Source: Herbaspirillum sp.
GTDB lineage: Bacteria > Pseudomonadota > Gammaproteobacteria > Burkholderiales > Burkholderiaceae_D
Direction of reading: 5' to 3'
Length of the DNA: 64,000 bases
Assembly (NCBI RefSeq): GCF_017744395.1
Contig: NZ_JAGIBI010000006.1
Location: forward strand, 310,001-374,000
The notes beneath the pieces were generated by a model. The model had not been told where the DNA came from, ran no database searches, and saw only the letters and a program-made list of their open reading frames with translations. Positions within the stretch are counted from its first letter, which is position 1. Every line of letters starts with the position of its first letter. Positions 40,794 through 50,335 of this stretch are shown here, in pieces. The position numbers were made by a program, and so were the translations under genes.

Positions 40794-40817
40794 GGCATCT
40801 GGTTGCGAAGAAGCGTC

Positions 40818-40901
40818 GTCCCTGCCCAGGCGGGGACACCCGGTGTCTTTAATACGGTTGCCAACGCACGCAACGCTGCCGCTCCCCTGCTTGTGCAGGG
40901 G
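40818..40901. repeat. two hairpins between binding-protein and permease genes
   Basis: GTCCC/GGGAC stem at 40818-40837, related to the REP-like repeat at 34.5 kb, and a perfect CCCCTGC/GCAGGGG stem with a TTGT loop at 40884-40901. No T-run follows. Hairpins at this place often protect the abundant binding-protein mRNA from 3' decay and lower permease expression. Confidence 0.55.
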
Positions 40902-40930
40902 CGGCGGCGGCGCCAGGCAAGGAGTACACA

Positions 40931-41626
40931 ATGCATTATGACTTTCAGTTCGCGTTCATCTTCCAGCATCTTGACCAGTTGCTGATGGGCGCGCTGCTTA
41001 CCATCCGGTTGAGCGCGCTGTCGATGATCTGCGGTTTGGCGGTGGGGATATTCGGGGCGATCGTGAGCATCCACGGTTCGGCGCCGGCCCGCTTCGCGGT
41101 AACTTCCTATGTGGAGCTGATCCGCAGCACGCCGTTCCTGGTCCAGCTGTTCATCATTTTCTTCGGCTTGCCCGCCGCCGGCGTGCAGGTCGATGCCAAC
41201 ATCGCCGCGCTGGTGGCGATGACGGTCAACCTCGGCGCCTATTCGACCGAGATCGTGAGGGCCGGCATGATGGCGATCCATCCTTCGCAGATTGAGGCGG
41301 CGCATGCGCTGGCCATGACGCGCTGGCAGGTGATCCGCCACGTGGTGCTCACGCCCGCGCTGGAAAAGGTCTATCCGGCCCTGGCCAGCCAGTTCACGCT
41401 GATGATGCTGGCCTCCAGCGTGGTGTCGGCGATTTCCGCCGAAGAGCTGACGGCCACCGCCAACCTGCTTGACGCCGAGACCTTCCGCAGCTTCGAGATC
41501 TACCTGGTGGTGATGGTGCTGTACATCTTGCTGGCACTGCTGTTCCGCCTGGGCTTCTGGCTGATCGGCCTGGTTGTCTTCAAACGCCGCCGCCGGCTTG
41601 GCGTGCCCCGTCCGAGGAGGATGTAA
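40931..41626 (+). CDS. ABC transporter permease, HisM/GlnP type (1)
   Basis: 231 aa, about five helices ('LLMGALLTIRLSALSMICGL' at the start). The cytoplasmic EAA loop is 'EAAHALAMTRWQVIRHVVL', which docks to the ATPase. Forms a heterodimer with the next permease. Its stop (TAA) shares the final A with the next ATG. Confidence 0.9.
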   Translation: MHYDFQFAFIFQHLDQLLMGALLTIRLSALSMICGLAVGIFGAIVSIHGSAPARFAVTSYVELIRSTPFLVQLFIIFFGLPAAGVQVDANIAALVAMTVNLGAYSTEIVRAGMMAIHPSQIEAAHALAMTRWQVIRHVVLTPALEKVYPALASQFTLMMLASSVVSAISAEELTATANLLDAETFRSFEIYLVVMVLYILLALLFRLGFWLIGLVVFKRRRRLGVPRPRRM

Positions 41627-42276
41627 TGATTGCCGAGTTTTCTTTCGACCAGTTCCTGTTCCTGCTGGAAGCGGCGCAATGGACGCTGCTGCTCTCCGCG
41701 CTGGCCTTCGTCGTGGGCGGGGCCGCGGGCTTCATCGTGGCATTGATGCGCACCTCGCATATCCAGGCGCTGCGCACCTTGTCCGCGATCTATATCCAGA
41801 TCATCCAGGGCACGCCGGTGCTGATCATCCTGTTCCTGTCGTTCTACGGACTGGCGATCTACGGCCTCAAGCTGCCGCCGATGGTGGCGGCGACGATCGC
41901 CATGACGATCTATTCCAGCGCCTACCTCGGCGAGATCTGGCGCGGTTGCATCGAAGCCGTGCCGGTGCAGCAGTGGGAAGCCTCCACCGCGCTGGCCATG
42001 ACCCGCTGGCAGCAACTGCGCTACGTGATCCTGCCGCAGGCGGTGCGCATCTCGCTGCCGCCGACCGTGGGTTTCCTGGTGCAGATCGTCAAGAACACGT
42101 CGATCGCTTCCATCATCGGCCTGGTGGAACTGACGCAAGCGGGCAAGCTGGTCAGCAACGCGACCTTCCAGCCGTTCCTGGTGTTCCCGATCGTGGCCGC
42201 CATCTACTTTATCTTCTGCTATCCGCTGTCGCGGTTCAGCTTCGCCTTAGAGAGGAAATTACATGCCCATCGTTGA
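41626..42276 (+). CDS. ABC transporter permease, HisM/GlnP type (2)
   Basis: 216 aa. 'QFLFLLEAAQWTLLLSALAF' opens, 'QIIQGTPVLIILFLSFYGL' is the second helix region, and 'EASTALAMTRWQQLRYVIL' is the EAA loop. Amino-acid-type inner-membrane component. Overlaps the ATPase gene by 14 bp. Confidence 0.9.
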   Translation: MIAEFSFDQFLFLLEAAQWTLLLSALAFVVGGAAGFIVALMRTSHIQALRTLSAIYIQIIQGTPVLIILFLSFYGLAIYGLKLPPMVAATIAMTIYSSAYLGEIWRGCIEAVPVQQWEASTALAMTRWQQLRYVILPQAVRISLPPTVGFLVQIVKNTSIASIIGLVELTQAGKLVSNATFQPFLVFPIVAAIYFIFCYPLSRFSFALERKLHAHR

Positions 42277-42997
42277 GATTGACAATATCGCCAAGAGCTT
42301 CGGCAGCAACCAGGTCCTCAACGGCATCTCGCTGTCGGTTGAACGCGGCCAGGTGGTGGCGATCATCGGCCGTTCGGGTTCCGGCAAGAGCACCATGCTC
42401 CGCTGCATCAACGGCCTGGAGACCATCGACAGCGGCAGCATCACCGTGGCCGGGCACAAGCTGACCAACAAGCACGAACACCTGATCGAGCTGCGCAAGG
42501 ATGTGGGCATGGTGTTCCAGCACTACAACCTGTTCCCGCACCTGACGGTGGAAGAGAACATCATGCTCTCGCCGCGCATCGTCAAGAAGATCGCCACCGA
42601 GACCACCCGCGAGACCGCCATCAAGGTGCTCAAGCAGGTCGGCCTGGAGCACAAGCGCGACGCCTATCCCGAGCAGTTGTCGGGCGGCCAGCAGCAGCGC
42701 GTGGCGATCGCCCGTTCGCTGGCGATGGAACCGCAGGTGATGCTGTTCGACGAAGTGACCTCGGCGCTGGACCCGGAACTGACGGCCGAAGTGCTGAAGG
42801 TGATGGAAGAGCTGGCGCGCGGCGGCATGACCATGCTGCTGGTCACGCACGAAATGGAGTTCGCGCGCCGGGTGGCCGACCTGACCGTGTTCATGCACCA
42901 GGGCAAGGTGTGGGAAGCGCGGCCGTCGAAGGAGTTCTTCGCCGATCCGCAGACGCCGGAAGCCAAGCAGTTCATCGGCGCGGGTTCGATCAAATGA
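42263..42997 (+). CDS. ABC transporter ATP-binding protein, GlnQ type
   Basis: 244 aa. Walker A 'IGRSGSGKST', Q-loop 'VGMVFQHYNLFPHLTV', signature 'LSGGQQQRVAIARSL', Walker B 'VMLFDEVTSALDPEL' and the switch His in 'LLVTHEMEFARRVAD'. Powers the importer formed by the two permeases. Its last codon overlaps the kguE-like start (ATGA), so transport and catabolism genes are translationally linked. Confidence 0.93.
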   Translation: MPIVEIDNIAKSFGSNQVLNGISLSVERGQVVAIIGRSGSGKSTMLRCINGLETIDSGSITVAGHKLTNKHEHLIELRKDVGMVFQHYNLFPHLTVEENIMLSPRIVKKIATETTRETAIKVLKQVGLEHKRDAYPEQLSGGQQQRVAIARSLAMEPQVMLFDEVTSALDPELTAEVLKVMEELARGGMTMLLVTHEMEFARRVADLTVFMHQGKVWEARPSKEFFADPQTPEAKQFIGAGSIK

Positions 42998-43737
42998 CCC
43001 CGGTCCTGGTTGCCGCCTCCGCTTATGGCGCCGACCTGGTGCGCCGCGTCGGCCATGCCGACCTGGTGCCGATGGTGGCCGCGAGCGGGGCTGCCGGGCT
43101 GGAGATCCGCCGCGAGCTGTTCGACGGCCCGCAGGATCTGGCGGCGCTGGGCGCGCTGATCGCCCAGCGCAAGCTGTTCTCGGTCTATTCGGCGCCGTTC
43201 GAGCTGTTCGGCGCCGACGGCAAGTTCGACCGGGCGGCCATCGAACTGGCCATGGGCGAAGCGGAGCAGGTGGGGGCGCGTTACCTGAAGGTCTCGCTCG
43301 GCCATTTTTCGGCTGCCAGCGACCTGCAGGCGCTGCTGCGCTACCTGTCGACCGCGCCGGTCGAGGTGCTGTTGGAGAACGACCAGACGGAGCAGGGCGG
43401 CCGGCTGGAGCCGATCGTCAGCTTCCTCGCGCTGTGCACCGGCAACGGCTATTCCTTCGGCATGACGTTCGACATGGGCAACTGGCGCTGGCAGGGCATC
43501 GATCCCGAGCTGGCGGCGCGCACGCTGGCGCCGCATGTGCGCTACGTGCATTGCAAGGGCGTGCGCGACGACCAGGGAAAGTTGAAGGCGGTGCCGCTGG
43601 AGGCGCAGGACGCGTATTGGCACCAATTACTGTCGTATTTCCCCAAGGGGATCCAGCGGGCCATCGAGTTCCCGCTGGTCGGCAGCGACCTGGAAGAGGT
43701 CACGCGGCGCTATGTGGCGCTGTTGGCCTCGGTTTGA
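42994..43737 (+). CDS. kguE: sugar phosphate isomerase/epimerase family protein, KguE-like
   Basis: 247 aa TIM-barrel of the AP endonuclease-2 superfamily. 'GLEIRRELFDGPQ', 'VEVLLENDQTEQGG' and 'MTFDMGNWRWQG' carry the Glu/Asp/His residues of the metal site. In pseudomonads kguE is the first gene of the 2-ketogluconate operon; its exact reaction is not settled. Starts at 42994 by overlap with the ATPase stop. Confidence 0.8.
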   Translation: MTPVLVAASAYGADLVRRVGHADLVPMVAASGAAGLEIRRELFDGPQDLAALGALIAQRKLFSVYSAPFELFGADGKFDRAAIELAMGEAEQVGARYLKVSLGHFSAASDLQALLRYLSTAPVEVLLENDQTEQGGRLEPIVSFLALCTGNGYSFGMTFDMGNWRWQGIDPELAARTLAPHVRYVHCKGVRDDQGKLKAVPLEAQDAYWHQLLSYFPKGIQRAIEFPLVGSDLEEVTRRYVALLASV

Positions 43738-43750
43738 TGGAAAGACAACG

Positions 43751-44701
43751 ATGAGTGCGAACCCGGTGCAACTGGATGTGGTGACGTACGGCGAGGCCCT
43801 GGCCTTGCTGGTGGCCGACGAGGTCGGCGCGTTCGAGGATGTGGAAAAGTACACGCGGCGCCTGGCCGGCGCCGAGACCAACGTCGCCATCGGTCTGGCG
43901 CGGCTGGGTGTGAAGGTGGGCTGGGCCAGCCGCGTGGGCAACGATTCGTTCGGGCGTTTCATCCGCAAGCGTGTGGCGCAGGAAAACGTCGACGTCAGCC
44001 GCGTCATCACCGACATGGAATTCCGTACGGCGATCCAGCTGAAGGCCAAGGCGGTGGACGGGGCCGACCCGGCCATCGAGTACTACCGCAAGGGTTCGGC
44101 CGCCAGCCATTTGTCGGTAGCCGACTTCGATGAAAGCTATTTCGGCAATGCGCGCCACCTGCATGCCACCGGCATCGCTCCGGCCCTGTCGGCCAGCACG
44201 ATGGAATTCGCGCACCATGCGCTGGATTTCATGCGCGCGCGCGGCAAGACCATCTCCTTCGATCCCAACCTGCGCCCGATGCTGTGGCCGTCGCAGGAGG
44301 TGATGGCCAAGCAATTGAACGCGCTGGCCTTCAAGGCCGACTGGGTGTTGCCCGGCCTGTCTGAAGGAAAGATCCTGACCGGCTACACTGAGGCCCGCGA
44401 CATCGCCGGGTTCTACCTCGACCACGGCGTCTCGCTGGTAGTGATCAAGCTCGGCGCCGAGGGCGCCTATTGGCGCAATGCCAGGGACGAGGGCATCGTG
44501 CCGGGCGTGAAGGTCAGGGAAGTGGTCGATACCGTGGGCGCCGGCGACGGCTTCGCGGTCGGCGTCATCAGCGGCATGCTGGAAGGCCTCCCGGTCGAGC
44601 AGGCGGTGATGCGCGGCAACCGCATCGGCGCCTTCGCCATCCAGGTGGTGGGCGACATGGAAGGCTTGCCGACCCGGGCCGAGCTGGAAGCCGCCAGCTA
44701 G
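43751..44701 (+). CDS. kguK: PfkB-family sugar kinase, 2-ketogluconate kinase-like
   Basis: 316 aa ribokinase fold. 'RRLAGAETNVAIGLARLG' is the first PfkB signature and 'DTVGAGDGFAVGVISG' the second, with Asp527-equivalent catalytic base in GAGD. The overall pattern is that of 2-keto-3-deoxygluconate or 2-ketogluconate kinases; context with kguE/kguD and PtxS favours 2-ketogluconate. 13 bp after kguE, with AAGAC-type spacing. Confidence 0.82.
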   Translation: MSANPVQLDVVTYGEALALLVADEVGAFEDVEKYTRRLAGAETNVAIGLARLGVKVGWASRVGNDSFGRFIRKRVAQENVDVSRVITDMEFRTAIQLKAKAVDGADPAIEYYRKGSAASHLSVADFDESYFGNARHLHATGIAPALSASTMEFAHHALDFMRARGKTISFDPNLRPMLWPSQEVMAKQLNALAFKADWVLPGLSEGKILTGYTEARDIAGFYLDHGVSLVVIKLGAEGAYWRNARDEGIVPGVKVREVVDTVGAGDGFAVGVISGMLEGLPVEQAVMRGNRIGAFAIQVVGDMEGLPTRAELEAAS

Positions 44702-44728
44702 GATCAATTTTTCAACAAGACAGGACGA

Positions 44729-45691
44729 ATGATGAAACAGCGCGTGGTGGTGTACAAGAAATTGCCGGAACATCTGATGGAGCAACTGCGCGCTGAATTC
44801 GATGTGACCCTGTTCGAGCGCGTCAACGACGGCAACCGCGCCGCGTTCCTGGAAGCGCTCAAGACCGCCCACGGCATGATCGGCGCCAGCCTGCCGATTA
44901 CCAACGAGATGCTGGACGGCGCGCCTGAACTGAAGATCGCTTCCACCGTCTCGGTCGGCATCGACAATTTCGACCTCGACTACTTCAAGCGGCGCGGCCT
45001 GATGCTGGCGCACACGCCGGGCGTGCTGACCGAAGCCACCGCCGACACCATCTTTTCCCTGATCCTGGCCAGCGCGCGCCGCGTGGTGGAGCTGGCCGAG
45101 TTCGTCAAGGCCGGCAACTGGAAGGGCAGCATCGGCGAGGCGCACTACGGCGTCAACGTGCACGGCAAGACGCTGGGCCTGATCGGCATGGGGCGCATCG
45201 GCAGCGCGGTGGCACGCCGCGCCCGCCACGGCTTCGGCATGAAGATCCTGTACAACAACAACCGTCCCAATCCCGAGGCCGAGCGCGAGCTGGACGCAAC
45301 CTTCCTTGGCAAGGACGAGTTGCTGGCGCAAGCCGACTTCGTCTGCCTGATGCTGCCGCTGACGCCGCAGACCGAGAAGATGTTCGGCGCCCGCGAGTTC
45401 GGGCTGATGAAGCGCAGCGCCATCTTTATCAATGCCTCGCGCGGCCGTATCGTCGATGAGGCAGCCTTGATCAAGGCTTTGCAAGACAAGACCATCTATG
45501 CCGCCGGCCTCGACGTGTTCGAAGTCGAGCCTCTGCCGGCGGATTCCCCGCTGTTGAAACTGCCCAACGTGGTGGCCTTGCCGCATATCGGTTCGGCCAC
45601 GCATGAGACGCGCATGGCGATGGCCGAGCTGGCCGTGGCCAACCTGGTCGCCGGCTTGCGCGGCGAGCCGGTGCCGCATCTGGCGTCCTGA
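44729..45691 (+). CDS. kguD: D-2-hydroxyacid dehydrogenase, 2-ketogluconate-6-P reductase-like
   Basis: 320 aa. The NAD(P) site is 'GLIGMGRIGSAVARRA'; catalytic Arg in 'NASRGRIVDEAAL', Glu in 'DVFEVEPLP' and His in 'LPHIGSATHETR' are all present. KguD reduces 2-keto-6-phosphogluconate to 6-phosphogluconate, which then enters central metabolism; glyoxylate/hydroxypyruvate reductases look alike, so the assignment rests on context. Last gene of the operon. Confidence 0.82.
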   Translation: MMKQRVVVYKKLPEHLMEQLRAEFDVTLFERVNDGNRAAFLEALKTAHGMIGASLPITNEMLDGAPELKIASTVSVGIDNFDLDYFKRRGLMLAHTPGVLTEATADTIFSLILASARRVVELAEFVKAGNWKGSIGEAHYGVNVHGKTLGLIGMGRIGSAVARRARHGFGMKILYNNNRPNPEAERELDATFLGKDELLAQADFVCLMLPLTPQTEKMFGAREFGLMKRSAIFINASRGRIVDEAALIKALQDKTIYAAGLDVFEVEPLPADSPLLKLPNVVALPHIGSATHETRMAMAELAVANLVAGLRGEPVPHLAS

Positions 45692-45922
45692 GGTTTCCTA
45701 TGGGTTGCCGGGCGGCATCGTCCGGCAGGGCCCGCGCCACAGGCGGCCGTGAAGTTTTTTCGCCGGCGACGATATTTCCCCCTTCCGTTCGCAGAAATTA
45801 ATGTGTATGCTGCGAACATTAAAAAGAACGATCGTGCTAAATTTCGGTGGGCGCTTCGTTTTGCTTTTATAATTCCGCAAAAGTTTACGTTTACGTCAAT
45901 TCCTTTTTTCAAGGGCCATGCG

Positions 45923-46678
45923 ATGAAAGTATTAGTACCAGTCAAGCGCGTCGTGGATTACAACGTCAAGGTGCGCGTCAAGAGCGACGGCAGCGGTGTG
46001 GATATCGCCAACGTCAAGATGTCGATGAACCCGTTTGACGAAATCGCGGTGGAAGAAGCCGTGCGCCTGAAGGAAGGCGGCAAGGTGACCGAAGTGATCG
46101 CCGTGTCCGCCGGCGTGACCCAGTGCCAGGAAACCCTGCGCACCGCGATGGCCATCGGCGCCGACCGCGGCATCCTGGCCGAAGTCGGCGCCGACGTCGA
46201 GCTGCAGCCGCTGGCCGTTGCCAAGATCCTCAAGGCGCTGGCCGAGAAGGAACAGCCGCAACTGATCATCCTGGGCAAGCAGGCCATCGACGACGACTGC
46301 AACCAGACCGGCCAGATGCTGGCGGCGCTGCTGGGCTGGCCGCAAGCCACCTTCGCCTCGAAGGTGGTGCTGGAAGACGGCAAGGTCAGCGTGACCCGCG
46401 AAGTGGACGGCGGCCTGGAAACCCTGGCGCTGACCCTGCCGGCCATCATCACCACCGACCTGCGCCTGAACGAGCCGCGCTATGTGACGCTGCCCAACAT
46501 CATGAAGGCCAAGAAGAAGCAACTGGATACCGTCAAGCCCGAGGAGCTGGGCGTGGACGTGGCGCCGCGCGTGAAGACCCTGAAGGTCGCCGAGCCACCC
46601 AAGCGCAGCGCCGGCGTGAAGGTGCCGGACGTGGCGACGCTGGTTGCCAAGCTGAAGAACGAAGCCAAAGTTATCTAA
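45923..46678 (+). CDS. etfB: electron transfer flavoprotein beta subunit
   Basis: 251 aa. '[19 protein letters not shown]' is the EtfB N-terminus; '[17 protein letters not shown]' and '[18 protein letters not shown]' are the AMP/ETF signature regions. With EtfA it carries electrons from acyl-CoA dehydrogenases to the ubiquinone pool. The frame is open from 45749, but the ATG at 45923 fits the family. A TATAAT box lies at 45868-45873. Confidence 0.94.
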   Translation: MKVLVPVKRVVDYNVKVRVKSDGSGVDIANVKMSMNPFDEIAVEEAVRLKEGGKVTEVIAVSAGVTQCQETLRTAMAIGADRGILAEVGADVELQPLAVAKILKALAEKEQPQLIILGKQAIDDDCNQTGQMLAALLGWPQATFASKVVLEDGKVSVTREVDGGLETLALTLPAIITTDLRLNEPRYVTLPNIMKAKKKQLDTVKPEELGVDVAPRVKTLKVAEPPKRSAGVKVPDVATLVAKLKNEAKVI

Positions 46679-46685
46679 GAGGGTA

Positions 46686-47621
46686 ATGAACATGACCGCA
46701 CTCGTCATCGCAGAACACGACAACGCCAGCCTCAAGGGCAGCACCCTCAACACCATCACCGCAGCGGCGCAGGCCGGCGGCGATGTCCATGTCCTGGTCG
46801 CAGGCTCCAACGCCAAGGCAGTCGCCGACGCCGCCGCGCAAGTCGCGGGCGTGGCCAAGGTCCTGCTGGCCGACGGCGCGCAGTTCGCCGACGGCCTGGC
46901 CGAGAACGTCGCCGAACAAGTCCTGGCCATCGCCAAGGACTACAGCCACATCCTGGCGCCCGCCACCGCCTACGGCAAGAACATCCTGCCGCGCGTGGCC
47001 GCCAAGCTGGACGTGGCACAGATCTCCGACATCACCAAGGTCGACTCGCCCGATACCTTCGAGCGCCCGATCTACGCCGGCAACGCCATCGCCACCGTGC
47101 AATCGCTCGATCCGATCAAGGTCATCACCGTGCGCACCACCGGTTTCGACCAGGCCGCGCAAGGCGGTTCGGCTGCCGTGGAAAGCATCCCGGCCGTGGC
47201 CGATTCGGGCAAGTCCAGCTTCGTCGGCCGCGAGGTCGCCAAGTCCGACCGTCCGGAACTGACCGCCGCCAAGATCATTGTCTCGGGCGGCCGCGGCATG
47301 GGCTCGTCGGAAAGCTTCAAGATCCTGGAACCGCTGGCCGACAAGCTCAACGCCGCCATGGGCGCCTCGCGTGCCGCGGTGGACGCCGGCTACGTGCCCA
47401 ACGACTGGCAGGTCGGCCAGACCGGCAAGATCGTCGCGCCGCAGCTCTACATCGCCGTCGGCATCTCCGGCGCGATCCAGCACCTGGCCGGCATGAAGGA
47501 CTCCAAGGTGATCGTGGCGATCAACAAGGATGAAGAGGCGCCGATCTTCTCGGTGGCCGACTACGGCATCGTCGGCGACCTGTTCGAAGTCGTGCCGGAA
47601 CTGGTCAAGCAACTGGGCTGA
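46686..47621 (+). CDS. etfA: electron transfer flavoprotein alpha subunit
   Basis: 311 aa. '[17 protein letters not shown]' opens; the FAD-binding C-terminal domain has '[18 protein letters not shown]', '[16 protein letters not shown]' and '[21 protein letters not shown]'. Seven bases after etfB; the ATG at 46686 or 46692 may be used. A terminator follows at 47649-47675. Confidence 0.95.
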   Translation: MNMTALVIAEHDNASLKGSTLNTITAAAQAGGDVHVLVAGSNAKAVADAAAQVAGVAKVLLADGAQFADGLAENVAEQVLAIAKDYSHILAPATAYGKNILPRVAAKLDVAQISDITKVDSPDTFERPIYAGNAIATVQSLDPIKVITVRTTGFDQAAQGGSAAVESIPAVADSGKSSFVGREVAKSDRPELTAAKIIVSGGRGMGSSESFKILEPLADKLNAAMGASRAAVDAGYVPNDWQVGQTGKIVAPQLYIAVGISGAIQHLAGMKDSKVIVAINKDEEAPIFSVADYGIVGDLFEVVPELVKQLG

Positions 47622-47648
47622 CCCAGGCAGGATCCACGGTAGTTTTTG

Positions 47649-47675
47649 CCCCGGCTTACGCCGGGGTATTTTCAT
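47649..47675 (+). terminator. terminator after etfA
   Basis: 7-bp stem CCCCGGC/GCCGGGG with a TTAC loop, followed by a short T-rich stretch (TATTTTC). It may allow partial read-through to the dehydrogenase gene. Confidence 0.65.
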
Positions 47676-47752
47676 CCGGCGACGTTTCGTCGTTGGAGGC
47701 ATTTTTTCGCAAGCAAGAAACGACGCAGAACGTTTCACTCAGGAGGTTGGAG

Positions 47753-49537
47753 ATGAGTTATACCGCGCCATTGAAGGATATGCTGTTCGTCATGAACGAG
47801 TTGGCCGGCCTGGCCGAGGTCAATGCCTTGCCGGGCTGCGAAGACGCCACGCCGGAAACGGCCGAGGCCATCCTGGAAGAGAACGCCAAGTTCTGTGGCG
47901 AGGTGGTGGCGCCGCTGAACCATTCCGGCGACAAGGAACCAAGCTACTGGACCGACGGCAAAGTCACCACCAGCGCCGGCTTCAAGGAAGCCTTCAAGCA
48001 GTTCGGCGAAGCCGGCTGGCAAGGCTTGCAGCATCCGGCCGAATTCGGCGGCCAGGGCTTGCCCAAGCTGCTGGCGACGCCCTGCATCGAGATGCTGAAC
48101 TCGGCCAACCTGTCCTTCGCGCTGTGCCCGCTGCTGACCGACGGCACTATCGAAGCGTTGCTGACCGCCGGCACCAAGGAACAGCAGGAAACCTACATCG
48201 CCAACTTCATCTCCGGCAAGTGGACCGGCACGATGAACTTGACCGAGCCGCAAGCCGGCTCCGACCTGGCGCTGGTGCGCACGCGCGCCGTGCCGGAAGG
48301 CGACGGCACCTACAAGCTGTTCGGCACCAAGATCTTCATCACCTACGGCGAGCACGACATGGCGGAGAACATCGTGCACCTGGTGCTGGCGCGCACGCCG
48401 AATGCGCCGGAAGGGGTGAAGGGCATCTCGCTGTTCATCGTGCCCAAGTTCCTGGTCAACGCCGACGGCTCGCTGGGCGCGCGCAACGACGTGCAGTGCG
48501 TCTCGATCGAACACAAGCTGGGCATCAAGGCCAGCCCGACCGCGGTGCTGCAGTTCGGCGACCACGGCGGCGCCATCGGCACGCTGGTGGGCGAAGAGAA
48601 CCGCGGCCTGGAATACATGTTCATCATGATGAACGCCGCGCGCTTCGGCGTCGGCATCCAGGGCTTGTCAGTCTCCGAGCGCGCCTACCAGAAGGCCGTG
48701 GCCTATGCCAAGGAACGCGTGCAGTCGCGCGACCTGAGCGGTTCCGCCGGTGCGGTCACCATCATCCACCAGCCGGACGTGCGCCGCATGCTGATGTCGA
48801 TGCGGGCCCAGATCGAAGGCGCGCGCGCGCTGGCCTATGTGGCCGCCGCCACCTCGGACGCCGCCCACTTCCATCCGGACGAGGCCACCCGCAAAGCCAA
48901 CCAGGCCTTCTATGAATACCTGGTGCCGATCGTCAAGGGCTGGTCGACCGAACTGGCCATCGATGTCACCTCGACCGGCGTGCAGGTGCACGGCGGCATG
49001 GGCTTCATTGAAGAGACCGGCGCCGCGCAGTACTACCGCGATGCGCGCATCCTGTCGATCTACGAAGGCACCACCGCGATCCAGGCCAACGACCTGGTCG
49101 GCCGCAAGACCGCGCGCGACGGCGGCGCGGTCGCCAAGGGCATCATCGCCCAGGTGCGCAAGACCGCAAGCGGGCTGGAAGGCGATGCGCAACTGCGCGC
49201 CATCGGCCTGCGCCTGAACGAAGCGGCCGGCGCGCTGGAAGAGGTGGTCGACTATGTGGTCGCCAACATCAAGGGCGACATCAAGGCGGTATTCGCCGGC
49301 AGCGTCACCTACCTGAAGATGGCCGGCGTGGTGCTGGGCGGCTGGCAGATGGCGCGCGCAGCGGAGATCGCCGCTGCCAGGCTGAAGGCGGGCGAGGGCG
49401 ATGCCAAGTTCTACGAGGCCAAGCTGGCGACCGCCCGCTTCTTCGCCGATCAGATCCTGCCGCAGGCGCTGGCTTACCGCACCGCCATCGTCGAAGGCGC
49501 GCAGTCGGTGCTGGCGCTGACCGAAGAGCAGTTCTGA
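47753..49537 (+). CDS. acyl-CoA dehydrogenase (long-form, ~594 aa)
   Basis: 594 aa, longer than the ~380-aa core because of a C-terminal extension (from ~470). 'MNLTEPQAGSDLALVRTRA' is the FAD/substrate signature and 'VTSTGVQVHGGMGFIEETG' the C-terminal FAD block; the base Glu is likely in 'DARILSIYEGTTAIQAND'. Forms with a DUF1974-like or similar tail oxidise various acyl-CoAs and pass electrons to ETF, encoded upstream. AGGAGG precedes the ATG at 47753. Confidence 0.92.
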   Translation: MSYTAPLKDMLFVMNELAGLAEVNALPGCEDATPETAEAILEENAKFCGEVVAPLNHSGDKEPSYWTDGKVTTSAGFKEAFKQFGEAGWQGLQHPAEFGGQGLPKLLATPCIEMLNSANLSFALCPLLTDGTIEALLTAGTKEQQETYIANFISGKWTGTMNLTEPQAGSDLALVRTRAVPEGDGTYKLFGTKIFITYGEHDMAENIVHLVLARTPNAPEGVKGISLFIVPKFLVNADGSLGARNDVQCVSIEHKLGIKASPTAVLQFGDHGGAIGTLVGEENRGLEYMFIMMNAARFGVGIQGLSVSERAYQKAVAYAKERVQSRDLSGSAGAVTIIHQPDVRRMLMSMRAQIEGARALAYVAAATSDAAHFHPDEATRKANQAFYEYLVPIVKGWSTELAIDVTSTGVQVHGGMGFIEETGAAQYYRDARILSIYEGTTAIQANDLVGRKTARDGGAVAKGIIAQVRKTASGLEGDAQLRAIGLRLNEAAGALEEVVDYVVANIKGDIKAVFAGSVTYLKMAGVVLGGWQMARAAEIAAARLKAGEGDAKFYEAKLATARFFADQILPQALAYRTAIVEGAQSVLALTEEQF

Positions 49538-49571
49538 GCAAGGCCCGACTCTGATCGGGAAGCCGTAAAAA

Positions 49572-49610
49572 AGCCCGGAAGGCCGTAGCAGGCCTTCCGG
49601 GCTTTGTCTT
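49572..49610. terminator. bidirectional intrinsic terminator
   Basis: 13-bp stem (49572-49584/49591-49603) with a GTAGCA loop. T-rich runs lie on both sides (TTTGTCTTT on plus; AAAAAA before it gives T6 on minus). It serves the acyl-CoA dehydrogenase and the convergent TM2 gene. Confidence 0.85.
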
Positions 49611-49625
49611 TATATGGCGCCGATG

Positions 49626-50048
49626 TCAGCCGAACGCGCCGCCGGTGAACAGCAGGTCGAAGCTGCGCGCGAGCAGGGCGATCAGGCCCATCGCGCCCAG
49701 CCCCACGGTCAGGACGATGATCACCGCCAGGATCCAGTGCGATTCCGATTGCTTACCGCTGGCGGCGTTATGCCGGAGATCCCATTTGTCGTCCGGGGTC
49801 AGGCCGATCACCAGTGCTTCCAGGCAGCCGCACAGGATGGACAGCACGAAGGGCAGGGCGGTGAACAATTGCGGCGCCTGAGGATTGGCCGCCATCAGCG
49901 CCAGCGAGAGCGGGATCGAAAGGATATGCAGCCAGCCGAAGCGGTCGCGTACACCATAAAGATAGAAGCGGTGCAGTCCGATGCCGCCCAGTACGGCGGC
50001 GATCAGGGTGGCCAGGGTTTTGTTCTTGTGCGGGGAGGGATTGCTCAT
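49626..50048 (-). CDS. TM2-domain membrane protein
   Basis: 140 aa. 'NKTLATLIAAVLGGIGLHRF' with 'YLYGVRDRFGWLHIL' is the TM2 domain (two helices with a short turn, GxHRFYLG type), and a third hydrophobic helix is near the C-terminus ('ILAVIIVLTVGLGAMGLIAL'). Function unknown. 'MSNPSPHKNK' at 50048 is the likely start; the longer frame to 50111 is not needed. Confidence 0.82.
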   Translation of the reverse strand: MSNPSPHKNKTLATLIAAVLGGIGLHRFYLYGVRDRFGWLHILSIPLSLALMAANPQAPQLFTALPFVLSILCGCLEALVIGLTPDDKWDLRHNAASGKQSESHWILAVIIVLTVGLGAMGLIALLARSFDLLFTGGAFG

Positions 50049-50266
50049 CTTGTCTCGTTGTATCCGCGGCGGCGTGGCCGGCGGCGTTATTGTCGTGTTA
50101 ATAGCGGGCAAGTATAGCGGATCGGCGCGGGCGGCTTGCTTGTCATTTCTATATCGCCTGAACGGAATCTGCGGATTTGAGCCTTGCCCTGATGTAATTT
50201 GGCATCAGAATCACCATGTTTTATCGGGTTTCTGCGTTGGTTAGGCACACAAAAGCGGTAATCAGG

Positions 50267-50296
50267 TTGCCGTGAGGTGGGGAAGTCCGTTATAAT
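50267..50296 (+). promoter_or_regulatory. promoter of the rpsP operon
   Basis: TTGCCG (-35, 50267-50272), 18-bp spacer, TATAAT (-10, 50291-50296). The ATG of rpsP is 40 bp after the -10 box. A near-consensus promoter as expected for a ribosomal operon. Confidence 0.8.
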
Positions 50297-50335
50297 TTGC
50301 GGCTTTTCCGTGTCCGTATTCTTACTGGAACCATT

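Noticed and set aside
43700..45679. 659-codon minus-strand frame opposite kguK and kguD
   Set aside because: Composition is that of an antisense shadow and both genes opposite have full catalytic motifs.
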